This document shows, in pieces, positions 35,810-47,585 of a stretch of 64,000 nt of DNA; position 1 is the first letter of the stretch; the number at the start of each line of letters is the position of its first letter. Made by a program: the position numbers and the translations under genes. Under the pieces are notes generated by a model. That model was not told the origin of the DNA, searched no databases, and saw nothing but the letters and a program-made list of their open reading frames with translations. Source of the stretch: Paralichthys olivaceus (taxonomy: Eukaryota; Chordata; Actinopteri; Pleuronectiformes; Paralichthyidae); NCBI RefSeq assembly GCF_024713975.1, contig NC_091114.1:5800001-5864000 (forward strand). The letters are read 5' to 3'.

Positions 35810-36438
35810 ACATGTGACTTGAAAACAAAAAGATATCAGCAAAGATGAGGGCAGTGGTTTGTGTACTACATCAGAAAATGTGATCATATTTTGTGAGATC
35901 TCTTTTTATTTGCTGTGGGCTGTGGGGAACTTGTTCTATTGCTTCATCTGCCCCTTTCAAGTCCCACAGACTGGATCATGGCTACCATGTGGTTGATAGA
36001 GTAATAAATATGATTTCATGAGTAATGATTTCACATTTTATTTGTGGATATGTGTGAGTTTAACACTTTGAATCCCTATTTCATGACACTGCTTGATGAG
36101 AGCAACTTCTGGTCATTTCATTACTGTTTACTTGAAATATTCTGCTGGGGTGAAGTGAAGACACTGCAGAGACTTCCTGTTTGAAAGTGCTCAGACAAAG
36201 AGAGCAGAGGGTCTTTAGACTGTCGACCACACAGAGGCTAAATAAAGATCCTCACATGTGAGGTGTACGGAATTATTAAATAACGTGGTTAAGTTCAAGA
36301 AGTATATTCTGTATTTAGTGGGAGTGGAAAATATGGCAACTGACAACATCAAATTAGTTTGGCTGATTTAATATCTTTATTTATTTTGCATTAAAAAGCT
36401 TTACATTCAGAAGGTATGGAAGTGAAACATGTTCAGCT

Positions 36439-38966
36439 CTAGATCTTTACACTGGAGTACACACATTCAGTCCTGTCACCGTCTGTTTGTCTTCTTGCTC
36501 TGCTGAACCTGTGCTCCATTAAAGCAGCGTAATGTAGGTTGTCTGCATCTTGATGAACCTGCTAATAAAACATAAAAGTCATTTGCCATATTAGGAGGAC
36601 ATGTGTCTGAACGTAGCTGATGTAGACAAGTGTTGAGAACAGAATTATTAAAGTCTAACTTCACCCAAAGTCCATGGAAATTTAAAAACTGCTGTTAGAA
36701 TGCAGCGCTGGGAGGTGGGGCTAAGACACATGTACGACATACGAATTAGTTTGCTAAAGCTAGGTTATCTATATCGTCTATGGTCAACAACTCCCGTAGC
36801 AGCACACACACTTCTGCAACAGAAATATCGCTGTGTAAATATATATAAAACTTTCATGACGAAGAGACGTCCCAAATGGTTTACTCTACGGAAGCATTGG
36901 TCCTGCAAGTTCCAAGATTGTTTGAAACACTAGGTGGCGTTATGAGCCATGTTCAACCCTTTAATGTAGATTGGAAAAAAAAATGAATGTAATAAATGTG
37001 ATATTGAAACCAGCATTAATGTATTTCATCAAAGATCAGTCATAGGATTTAATTCTTAGTTCATAGGTCAAAAAATATAAAAAAGTGTGTGGTAGATATT
37101 CAAAGCTACTAAAGTAGTGCAACACTAACACTTACCTCCATATTCAGAGCTGCTGCAGCTGCTTGAGAGTCTAGTTGTGACAAAAGACAACAACAAAAGT
37201 CTTATTCAAGATGCAATGAGCTGATGAACTGGATGTGGGGTGACTCTATTAGATGGATCAAAGGTCATGAAGTAAATGTGTCCATCACTTCATTGAGATT
37301 GAGTCATGGTGCAGTACTGCATAAACAAACACCAGCACTTTATTACCACTCTCAATCTGTGGCATGGACAATGTTTTCATGACGGCTATTTTCTTCAATT
37401 TACAAATAAGTATATTAAAATCTAAATGCATGATGATGTTATTAAAATCTGTTTTAGAGAACAACTAGAATAACGTTGTGAAGAGCGCACACTGGCACCA
37501 AGGCCCAACACTCGCTTCTAATTCAATCGAGCTGGACCAACTTGATGTCATTCATGTCTATAACTTGAGTTGAAATATTTCTACAACATTTGCGTGATGC
37601 AATATCATGAAAGCCAATCAGCACTGGCAGGTCCTGGCACCAGTCCGTGCTAGTAGGTGCTCAAACTGGCCACTGATCAGCTTCAGGTAGCACTGGGTTG
37701 TGTTTGTTAGTGTGAATGTGGATAAGCACAAATCCTGCAACGTGTGAATGCACCATAAGAGATTTCCCTTTCTCTCTTTCAATGAATCTAGATGCTCAAG
37801 TAACATGTTGCAACACTAACTCATGAATGTCTTTGCTGTTCTTCAGTATCATGCAAACTGAATTCACATCAACAAATATAAATGATGAGGATTACCTCAC
37901 CTGAGCACTGGCAGCAGTTTGTCTTGGACGCTCTTTGTGTTGTGTAAGCCAGAGAAACAACCAGGATTGTGGTGAACGCCAAAGCTCCACTCAAGAAATA
38001 CACCAAGTGAAGATAGTCCACCACCTCTGCAGAGAGCCAGACATCAGGAGACATCACTGAGCTTTCCACCACTATTTAACAAATGTAACAATCTTTAAAA
38101 AACTCCTTGTTACCTTTAAAGTCCAGCTTGGTCCCGTTTCCAAACAGTATGTGTCCACATGCAGCGACAGCACAGTAGTAGGTCCCAGCATGAGAACGGT
38201 TCAGTCTCATTGACAAGTTGTAGACACAGGTGTGTGTCTGTGTGTCAGGTTTCCTCTCACACTGATCCTTCCTGTCTCCGTGGGTGTAAATGAGTCCTGA
38301 CTGAGGTTCTTCAGAGTTCTTGAACCAGGAAACACTGTGTTCTCCATCACAGGTCCCAGTGTGAACTGTACAGCTGAGAGTCACAGAGCCTCCTGGCTGG
38401 ATGTTCTCAGACTGATGCACCAGAGCCTGGATGTTCAACCCTGAACCTTTCACACTGACAGTGACGCCCTCCATGAACTCAAACTCAAATAAATTACTCT
38501 TTGAACAGTAGTAAGTAGCTGAGTCTGAAAGTTGCACATCTGAGATTTTTAGGTGACTCACAACATCAGTAGATTCCAGAGTGAAGCGTGGATTGTTCTT
38601 GAATTCATTTAATAATGAAAAATCTTTCGATAACTTGTAAGTCACTGAGATAATTCGAGGCTTCTGTCCTGGTGTTTGCTTGAACCAATGAATTGCATTG
38701 TCCTCCCTCTCATATAAACATTTGAAAGTCAAGTTGTCTCCAACATCAACTGATTTAAATCCTCTGTGTTGATGAGACAAGTTAAAATGATGCATCTGAA
38801 CTGAAGAGAAAAAGGAGAAAAGCAAAACAACAGTTAATTTTATGTGACAGAAATGAAATCGTAATCAGCATCAGGACCGACTGAATATTTATAAAACACA
38901 CAACTCACCCATTTTCCCAAAGAGGAAACATGTCAGGTAGAGAATGAACTGCGGAGATGTCATCAT
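36439..38966 (-). CDS. nitr: Novel immune-type receptor, class B (gene N9)
   Basis: Exons 38909-38966, 38114-38800, 37901-38026, 37136-37161 and 36439-36558; 338 residues. V loops REDNAIHWF (histidine in place of the usual tyrosine before tryptophan), KLSKDFSLLNEF and SKSNLFEFEF, the last identical to N4, its positional equivalent in the other duplicated block. I domain SVSWFKNS, ending FGNGTKLDF. Class B membrane exon with a GTGAGG donor, 26-base linker, tail LHYAAL and ECVYSSVKI. No LTR in intron 3, so this copy shows the empty site for the fossil found in N5 and N13. Confidence 0.88.
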
Positions 38967-40086
38967 GTTGAAATCGTCGTGTTGAATGACAAACAGCCCG
39001 ACACTTTCTCCTCTCTTCAGAGTAAAGACTTGTGTTGATTGGCCAGCAGGACAACACTGATCACATGATCACTGCCACCTATGATGTGAATCTTTGTTCT
39101 TTAAATAGAATCACATGGTGAGAGACATCTGAAGCACTTAGAGTACATTATACTACTACTACTACAGGTCTCTACCTCTTCCCTGTTATGTAAGAGATTA
39201 TGTGTCTTACAATGTTGAAGAAAGTGATGGAAAAATCTTGGATCAGCCCCTTTTGTCCAGATCTGAACCCAAATGTAACGGGTTATTTCTTGGCCCATGC
39301 TCTATCCCTCTCCCAACCAGCCAACCAGACAAGACAGGGGTGAAAACATAACCTCCTTAGTGGAGGAAACAGTTTTAAGAGTCACATTGTAGAGTAACTG
39401 CTCTTGAAACTTTCAGACGTGACATGTACATGACACACATTCATAGTTTATTACGACGTGTGACTTGAAAACAAAAAGATATCAGCAAAGATGAGGGCAG
39501 TGGTTTGTGTACTACATCAGAAAATGTGATCATGTTTTGTGAGATCTCTTTTTATTTGCTGTGGGCTGTGGGGAACTTGTTCTATTGCTTCATCTGCCCC
39601 TTTCAAGTCCCACAGACTGGATCATGGCTACCATGTGGTTGATAGAGTAATAAATATGATTTCATGAGTAATGATTTCACATTTTATTTGTGGATATGTG
39701 TGAGTTTAACACTTTGAATCCCTATTTTATGACACTGCTTGATGAGAGCAACTTCTGGTCATTTCATTACTGTTTACTTGAAATATTCTGCTGGGGTGAA
39801 GTGAAGACACTGCAGAGACTTCCTGTTTGAAAGTGCTCAGACAAAGAGAGCAGAGGGTCTTTAGACTGTCGACCACACAGAGGCTAAATAAAGATCCTCA
39901 CATGTGAGGTGTACGAAATGTTTAAACAACATGTGGTTAAGTTCAAGAAGTATATTCTGTACTTAGTGGGAGTGGAAAATATGGCAACTGACAACATCAA
40001 ATTAGTTTGGCTGATTTAAAATCTTTATTTGTTTTGCATTAAAAAGCTTTACATTCAGAATGTATGGAAGTGAAACATGTTCAGCT
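38967..40086. other. Flank repeat upstream of N9
   Basis: N9 promoter block and the array-wide flank, as at 3961-4912. No gene seen. Confidence 0.55.
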
Positions 40087-40200
40087 CTACTGCTTTACAC
40101 TGGAGTACACACATTCACTCCCGTCACCGTCTGTTTGTCTTCTTGCTCTGCTGAACCTGTGCTCCATTAAAGCAGAGTAATGTAGGTTGTCTGCATCTTC
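40087..40200 (-). pseudogene. Orphan NITR tail exon, third copy
   Basis: LHYSAL and ECVYSSVKQ then stop, lacking an acceptor, as at 4913-5024. Downstream of class C pseudogene N10. Confidence 0.7.
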
Positions 40201-41024
40201 ATCATCAGCATTATCATCTTCATGGTTCAAGTTTTCAGCACCAATTATTTTTTTCATAATCTGTTTTTTCTAATCCTGAAACTTCAGAGGATTTTGTTAT
40301 TCACAATGTCGAGCTACGTCACTTACTGCCCTTTAGTCTCCAACAACCTTTCTACCAAAGATGAGCTTTCCACTTATTCTGTGAAGCTGTCACGATCATT
40401 TCCTTTAGTTTTCTTCTCCTGCTGCTGCTCACGCTACATTAAAGGCTCAGTTCACTCAAATGACTTGTCTTTCCCCTGAGCCTTGTGCAGTTTTTGCTTT
40501 AAACTATATTGAGGTTTTGAGATCTGCATCTCTGAGATCAGTGCTGCCGCCAACGTCCTCACTTCATAGAGGTGAACATAGTCTTAAATCACTTTGTCTC
40601 ATCAGCAGATAACATGTTTGGTTGGTACACACAATGATAATAAGTCATGCAAACCTAACTAAAGCACTACTAGGGCCCACAAGGAAATGATCAAAAGATG
40701 CTTGCATGTGGTCACCATGTTTCCGACAGATAGGTGTGGTCTGTGAATGCTGAAACTCGGCTTCACAAGAAAGCTCATGCTGCGGCAGGATGCACGTCGT
40801 CCACTGTTACCTTCATTACTTTGCATGAACAGACACAGTAGAAAAGAGTCATGCACACAATGGAAAACTAGTTTTATTGAGATGATAGCAAACTGAAGCT
40901 TTACATGTTTCACACGGAGGTAAACATCTTATACACAGAACTGTTCTGATGTCAGTAAAGACATAGTTACACCTACACTAATGTGGTGATTAAACACAGA
41001 GACAAATACAGGAGGTGTCCAGCT
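40201..41024. other. Intergenic stretch, no gene seen
   Basis: Copy of 5025-5850, no domain-bearing frame. Confidence 0.55.
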
Positions 41025-42365
41025 CTACTGCCTGGACACTACATAATGGAGGTCGTCTGCGTCTCGTTAACCCTGGTTACAAAACATGTAGAGGCGGATT
41101 AGGATATTATATAGATAGAAATAGAAATTGAAACAGTAAAAGGATGTTTGAATGGTCATTAACGTCACCTGTGGCTTTGTTGTGGGGGGAGCTGATGATC
41201 TTGCTTGTGACTCTGGTTATAAAACACACAAAATGTTCCTTTATTCAGAAGTTATATTCAGTGAATGCAAGCTATTGGATGAAACTGTTTCCATGTACCT
41301 GTGCACTGGCAGCTGTTTCTCTTGATTGTTTGATACATGGAGGAAGCCAGAGAAACTCACAGGAAGATGGTGGCTGTCAGAGCTCAGCTCAAGAAATAAA
41401 CATGAGATCTGGGAGATTTCAACTCATCTGCAGAGAACAAGAGCTTATTTCTGTCTTGTTACAACATTTGATTAGAAACTTATACAAAATATTATTTCAT
41501 TAAACAAGATGAGCTCTGTTACTCACGTTTAAAGTCCAGCTTGGTCCCGTTTCCAAACAGTATGTGTCCACATGCAGCGACAGCACAGTAGTAGGTCCCA
41601 GCATGAGAACGGTTCAGTCTCATTGTCAAGTTGTAGACACAGGTGTGTGTCTGTGTGTCAGGTTTCCTCTCACACTGATCCTTCCTGTCTCCGTGGGTGT
41701 AAATGAGTCCTGACTGAGGTTCTTCAGAGTTCTTGAACCAGTAAACACTGTGTTCTCCACCACAGGTCCCAGTGTGAACTGTACAGCTGAGAGTCACAGA
41801 GCCTCCTGGCTGGATGTTCTCAGACTGATGCACCAGAGCCTGGATGTTCAACCCTGAACCTTTCACACTGACAGTGACGCCCTGTGCAAACGTCAAGACG
41901 AACATGTAGCTGTGTGCAGTAGTAAGTACCAGAGTCTGAAACTTTCAGATTAGAAATCGTCAAGTGATGTGTGCCTTTTTCAGAACCCAGCATCCTTGAA
42001 TTCATTAAAAAAAGTGGTCTTGGCATTAAACATGTAAAAGCTGGAGATGAACCTCCTGTGCTGGAGTTTGTTTGTACCAGAGGAGCCATGCTGAATCCTC
42101 ACTTTTATAGAAACATGGCAAAGTCACATTGTCTCCAACTTGTCTGATAATGACCGTTTGTCTTGATGCAGGATGGAGGGCAGATAAGATGAGCTGTGAG
42201 CTGAAGGGCAAGGAGAATAAGAACAGATGAAATGAAAATAGAAAGAAAATATGATGAGATATTGCATGAAGAGTTATTGTGAAGAAAAGGTCACAGAAAC
42301 ACAACTCACCCATGTTCCCTGGGAAGAGACGTGAGATAGAAGACAAACTTGAGAGAAGTCATCAT
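41025..42365 (-). pseudogene. NITR class C pseudogene (N10)
   Basis: Blocks 42310-42365 (leader), 41527-42200 (V/I), 41299-41427 (transmembrane), 41169-41212 (linker) and 41025-41072 (tail DADDLHYVVSRQ). It has the shared V frameshifts, the short deletion also seen in N6, a 2-base loss inside the leader and a further 1-base loss near the start of the V domain. The membrane exon has two TGA codons but keeps CAG where N2 and N6 have TAG. The I domain is fully open and nearly identical to functional genes (YNLTM for YNLSM). N6 and N10 share lesions not found in N2, so they are sisters. Confidence 0.85.
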
Positions 42366-42905
42366 GTTTGAATTCCTGTGTTTTAAATGAGAAGAATCTT
42401 GACACGTTCTCCAGTCTTCAGAGACAAGACTGTGATTGGCCAATCTGCAGTGACACTGTTCTGTGTGTCCTATTGTGGAAACGTGATGACATGTTCACTG
42501 CCACCAATGTTTCAAGTTAGGGGCCTTCTCAGAAATTTCACACTGTGAGAGTCTCTTTATCTCACCAACATATTTTAAATCACAGAATAAATAAATCACA
42601 GGTACACACAGTAATGACATACATGGCATGAAGCTGATCACCATTATGCTGAACACATACAGTAACATGAATATGTGATCATTTTACTTTATTGTCATTA
42701 ACAATTAAAATTATCATAAATGTTACAATTAATAGAAATGATATAATTTAAGTTTAATTGCAAACGGATAGAATGTCAAATAAAGGTAACTGAAGCACTT
42801 ATTACAGTGACGAGTCATGATAATAAAGAAGAGGTTTATTATCTGTTCAAAGCATTTACCAATGTAGCAAATACTAGTTGACTATGACCAACACGAGACA
42901 AAAGC
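42366..42905. other. Class C 5' flank, no gene seen
   Basis: Copy of 7082-7629 with the ATTGGCCAAT palindrome; the remainder is AT-rich without frames of interest. Confidence 0.5.
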
Positions 42906-43306
42906 AGCTTTCTTTTATTCAAGGAAATACAGACGTCATCACCTCACGTAGCAGCTTCTCAGCAGACACACTCCCTATGTGAACACACAGCAGATCAACA
43001 ACGCAGCCGTCACTCGCTGCACACACACACAGACGGAGCCACGAACTTTCATTACATGAAGTTTAATCATTTTTTTCCAACTGTCATCGTCAAAGTGTCA
43101 AACCAACAAAGACCAACAGCAACTGTCCAAACATTGCCCCCCCCCCCACACGTTGTTGTTGTATTTGATCATTAATCACAAAAAAAGCAACATTTATATT
43201 TGGAAAAAGGATAAAAAAGCATAATAGACCAGAATCATGCTCCACCACTAAAGAAAGACTGAGAAATCCCACATCTCAAACAAAGACGGTTCTAAAAAAC
43301 ACAATT

Positions 43307-45338
43307 CTACAGTTTAACACCTGAGTACACACATTCATCCCTGGTGTTGTCCCTCTGTCGTCTTGATCTGCTGGCCACTTTCACATTTAACGCAGCGTAA
43401 TGGAGGCCATCTGCATCTTGGTTGCCCTGGAAACGACATATAAGTACATCAAGATGGCTCCTGATGAAAAACGTATTTGTTGTGGAATGTAAATTTCACA
43501 CTTAAAAAGATTATATTTACCTCTGCATTTGTTGTGGAGGGAGATGATGGTTGTGTACAAGACTCTGGGTATGAAACACATATAAAAACTTTGAGTCACT
43601 CTTTTGTCCACACATGTACTGTTAGGTGCCTTTACCTCTTAACCTGATTTGAACCTTGGTTTTTAATTTAATGTGAAACATGAAACTTTAATTCATGTTT
43701 TATGATTCATGCATTTATTTATGAAATGTTTTAAGGTGTCCTTATCTAGAAAGGTGCCGTGAAATAAAATGTATTATTATCATTTTGCTCAAAAGCTAAA
43801 CTGAACTCTATCTAGAGATGAGTGGTTACCTGAACATCTCCAGCATGTTCTCTTGTTTATCTTGTACAGTAACACAGCCAGCAAAACACTGATGGTGAAT
43901 GTCAAAGCTCCACTCAGGAAAAACACCATCCAGTTCACCTCATCTGCAACAGGAGAAATTCTAGTAATTCTATTTCATCTTTTTTAATTTTTAATTTAAC
44001 TTTGCAAGACAAGTGACAAGACATTTCTATATTAAAAGAAAAAATAGTATTAATAATTATAATAACAAAACTAATAATCATGTAATAATAATGATCATAT
44101 TATGATATGAACCATCTGACCACTATAACAACAATAATGTCCCCATCACAATATTAATAATAGTAATAATAATATGATCATTGAGAGAAAAAAAGAAAAG
44201 AAAAAAAGCTGCACTCATACTTAATAATTCACGTCTTGTCACCACTAGTGTTATTTTTAATAACAGTATATTATAACCATTACTATGATCATCGTTATCA
44301 TCACCAATAATAATCATGAATAAAAAATTCTATAAAGTTGTGGTGCACACCACCACCGTCCACTGGTGGTGAAGCATTGTAGGGTCACCGTCAGGAGGGA
44401 CATTCAGACAGGACAGGATTTTACCAATTGTTTGGTCCCAACTGTCACAATACATCAAGTGAGACAGTCTCTGGTAGTGACTCACCATCAACGTCCAGCT
44501 TGGTCCCGTTTCCAAACAGTATGTGTCCACATGCAGCGACAGCACAGTAGTAGGTCCCAGCATGAGAACGGTTCAGTGTCATTGACAAGTTGTAGACACA
44601 GGTGTGTGTCTGTGTGTCAGGTTTCCTCTCACACTGATCCTTCCTGTCTCCGTGGGTGTAAATGAGTCCTGACTGAGGTTCTTCAGAGTTCTTGAACCAG
44701 TAAACACTGTGTTCTCCACCACAGGTCCCAGTGTGAACTGTACAGCTGAGAGTCACAGAGCCTCCTGGCTGGATGTTCTCAGACTGATGCACCAGAGCCT
44801 GGATGTTCAACCCTGAACCTTTCACACTGACAGTGATTCCCTCCATGAACTCAAACACATATGAATTACTCTTTGAACAGTAGTAAGTAGCTGAGTCTGA
44901 AAGTTGCACATCTGAGATATTTAGGTGACTCACAACATCAGTAGATTCCAGAGTGAAGCGTGGATTGTTCTTGAATTCATTAAATAATGAAAAATCTTTA
45001 GAGAATTTGTAAGTCACTGAGATAATTCGAGGCTTCTGTCCTGGTGTTTGCTTGAACCAATAAATCATCTTGTCCTCCCTCTCATAGAAACATTTGAAAG
45101 TCAAGTTGTCTCCAACATCAACTGATTTAAATCCTCTGTGTTGATGAGACAAGATAAAATGATGCATCTGAACTGAAGAGAAAAAGGAGAAAAGCAAAAC
45201 AACAGTTAATTTTATGTGACAGAAATGAAATCGTAATCAGCATCAGGACCGACTGAATATTTCTAAAACACACAACTCACCCATTTCCCCGAAGAGGAAA
45301 CATGTCAGGTAGAGAATGAACTGCGGAGATGTCATCAT
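43307..45338 (-). CDS. nitr: Novel immune-type receptor, class A (gene N11)
   Basis: Exons 45281-45338, 44486-45172, 43830-43943, 43521-43564 and 43307-43426; 340 residues. V loops REDKMIYWF, KFSKDFSLFNEF and SKSNSYVFEF; EGITVSV replaces EGVTVSV. I domain HTGTCGGEHS, six cysteines, FGNGTKLDV. The membrane exon reads NWMVFF, as in N1. Linker exon and tail are standard class A (LHYAAL, ECVYSGVKL). It sits upstream of pseudogene N10, with the fourth copy of the repeat-rich spacer on its other side. Confidence 0.9.
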
Positions 45339-46670
45339 GTTGAAATCGTCGTGTTGAATGACAAACAGCCCGACACTTTCTCCTCTCTTCAGAGTAAAGA
45401 CTTGTGTTGATTGGCCAGCAGGGCAACACTGGTCACATGATCACTGCTACCTATGATGTGAATCTTTGTTCTTTAAATAGAATCACATGGTGAGAGACAT
45501 CTGAAGCACTTAGAGTACATTATACTACTACTACTACAAGTTTATTCAATGATTCATGTAGCACCTTTCAAAACACAGTTACAAGGTGCTTTACAAGTTA
45601 AAAGTGAAGAATTGAGGACAAACAGTAGAAAAGAATTAAAAGCAAACACAAGAACACAAATATAAGGATACAAATGTTACTGATACAGTCTCACATAAAT
45701 GAATAAAAAGCAGTTGGTAAGATCATAGCTAGTAAATAAATATATTTATAAAAGTTAAAGGAGCCAAAGGACTAAGACAACACATATATAAAATGTCTCT
45801 TTAAAAGAGGATGAGGAGTTTGGAACCCTCTTCCTCAGGAGATCCGTCTGACAAAGAGTGGAATAGCTATTAGTGTTGAAGTTTTGAAGGTTTGCTCCTT
45901 GTGTGTTTCCACCTGTACTAACTTTCTTCGTCCTGTTTCCCACCCTTGTGATTGCCTGCACCAGTTCCTCATGTGTTTCACCTGTGTCCAATCACCTCTG
46001 CCTCCCCTGTATATATGTCTCTGTGCTTCTCTTTGTCTATGTCAGTGTGTGGTCGTCTACTTGGCCGTCTCACCACCCTGTCGTCATTCCTCCACCATCA
46101 GTTCCCTTCTCTCGTGAGTTCTAGTTCTTTCTCTTTTTTTCTGTTCAGCCTATTTAACTTTTTGAGTGCCTTTTAGCACAGTGTTTCTTGTTCATGGGTT
46201 TTTGGATTCTTTACTTTTCATTTGACTGCAAGAATTCTAAGGACTTGATCAGAGTCATTGGGGTTAAAAGAGAAATAGAGTTGTGTGTCATCTGCATATA
46301 AATTGATGTTATGTTTTCCTTGAGACTAAGCACTCAGTAAAAGCTCTTCACGATTCTAAATGAATCAGTGAAATTTTAAAGACGTTTATATTCACAGCAG
46401 AAGAGTAAAGTTCAGTGTTTCTCAAGCTTTTCTCAATACAACCATCTTCACTTAGTTGTGTTCACCACATGCAGGCATGGTCATTTAGTAACATCGTGCT
46501 AAGTACACTAGCACGTATAGTGATTGTAACGGTGGATTGTGATGGAGGATCCTGACTATGGATAGTGGTGATGGATCGTGATCGAAGTGATAGATTGTGA
46601 TCGTTGTGGTGGAATGAAGTGATAGATTGTGTCATGGTGGTGGATTGAGGTGAAGGATTATGATTGTAAT
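45339..46670. repeat. Repeat-rich spacer, fourth copy
   Basis: N11 promoter block, L2-like 3' part (45537-45890), tentative LTR-like insertion (45895-46210), [12 protein letters not shown] block (46220-46350) and the GGATTGTGATGG minisatellite (46520-46670). No gene seen. Confidence 0.65.
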
Positions 46671-46972
46671 TGTCACGGTCAGTCTCTCTTCCCCCCACCC
46701 TGCATGCCGGCTTTTTGGGACGTCAGGAGCCGTCCCTTGATGGGGGGGGTTCTGTCACAGTCAGTCTCCCAGTCAGTCTCCCATCCTCCCACTTCACAGT
46801 ACTTTTCCATGGACTCCGCCTCTGCTTCATCTGCCAGCCAAGCCACACCCTCTCATCAAGCCAATACAGGTGCTCCTCATCACCTGCAGTCATTCCAGTA
46901 TATATTCACCAGCTCCTCTCTCAGTCAGTTGCCAGATTGTTCTACATCTTGATGCCAGACTGGCGAGTTTGT
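46671..46972 (+). mobile_element. Incomplete copy of the gypsy-like LTR fossil
   Basis: Begins TGTCACGG after GTAAT like its sisters, with polypurine tract and most of the LTR, and is followed directly by minisatellite sequence. Broken, no coding left. Confidence 0.6.
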
Positions 46973-47284
46973 TTGGATCGTAATGGTGGATTGTGGATTG
47001 TGATGGTGGATCGTGATCATGGTGCTGGATTAAGATGATGGATCTTGATCGTAATGGCAACTGATCATGGACTATTGTTGAGGGTCAAGGACAGAGGATG
47101 TTGCACCATGTTAAGGGCTATAAGACAAATTGTGGTTTGTGAATATGGGCCATAAAAAAATATATTTTTTGAATGACATGCAAGAGATCTGTAAACTAGC
47201 AGCTTTTCATTCCATCTATTCATTTTGTTTATCCCCCCCACCCCTTTTTACACACTTATTCTTTTAGATCAAGATGAATGAATA
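46973..47284 (+). repeat. Minisatellite end and L2-type LINE 3' end
   Basis: TGGATTGTGATGG repeats to about 47070, then an L2-type 3' tail (GGGTCAAGGACAGAGGATG to CATAAAAAAAT, 47072-47170) on the plus strand and a C-rich run near 47232. Confidence 0.6.
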
Positions 47285-47480
47285 GATTGAATTCCAGAGT
47301 GAAGCGTGGATTGTTCTTGAATCTTTAGAGAATTTGTAAGTCACTGAGATGATTCAAGGCTTCTGTCCCGGTGTTTGCTTGTGACAATAAATCCTAATGT
47401 CCTCCCTCTTGTTGAAACACTGGAAAGTCAAGTTGTCTCCAACATACACTATAAATCCTCTGTCTTGTTGAGACAAGATG
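47285..47480 (-). pseudogene. Isolated NITR V-domain fragment
   Basis: Matches the middle and front of a class A/B V domain on the minus strand: SKQDRGF-like start, DNLTFQCFNKRED, a tyrosine/tryptophan region now interrupted (a stop replaces W in YW), PGQKP and SRFTLES-like words. Loop sequence is missing between KFSK and FKNN. There are no leader, I-domain or membrane exons. It is more diverged than any other V in the array, so it is an older relic, bounded on one side by an L2 tail and on the other by about 100 bases of unassigned sequence and the L2 LINE. Confidence 0.75.
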
Positions 47481-47585
47481 AATAGTGAATAGTGTGTCGT
47501 AGCCTTTGGCTCAGCAGGTGTTATCATAGTCCAGTTTACATGCTCATGTCAGACCCATGCTAATTAGATCCATGTTGTACAAAAG

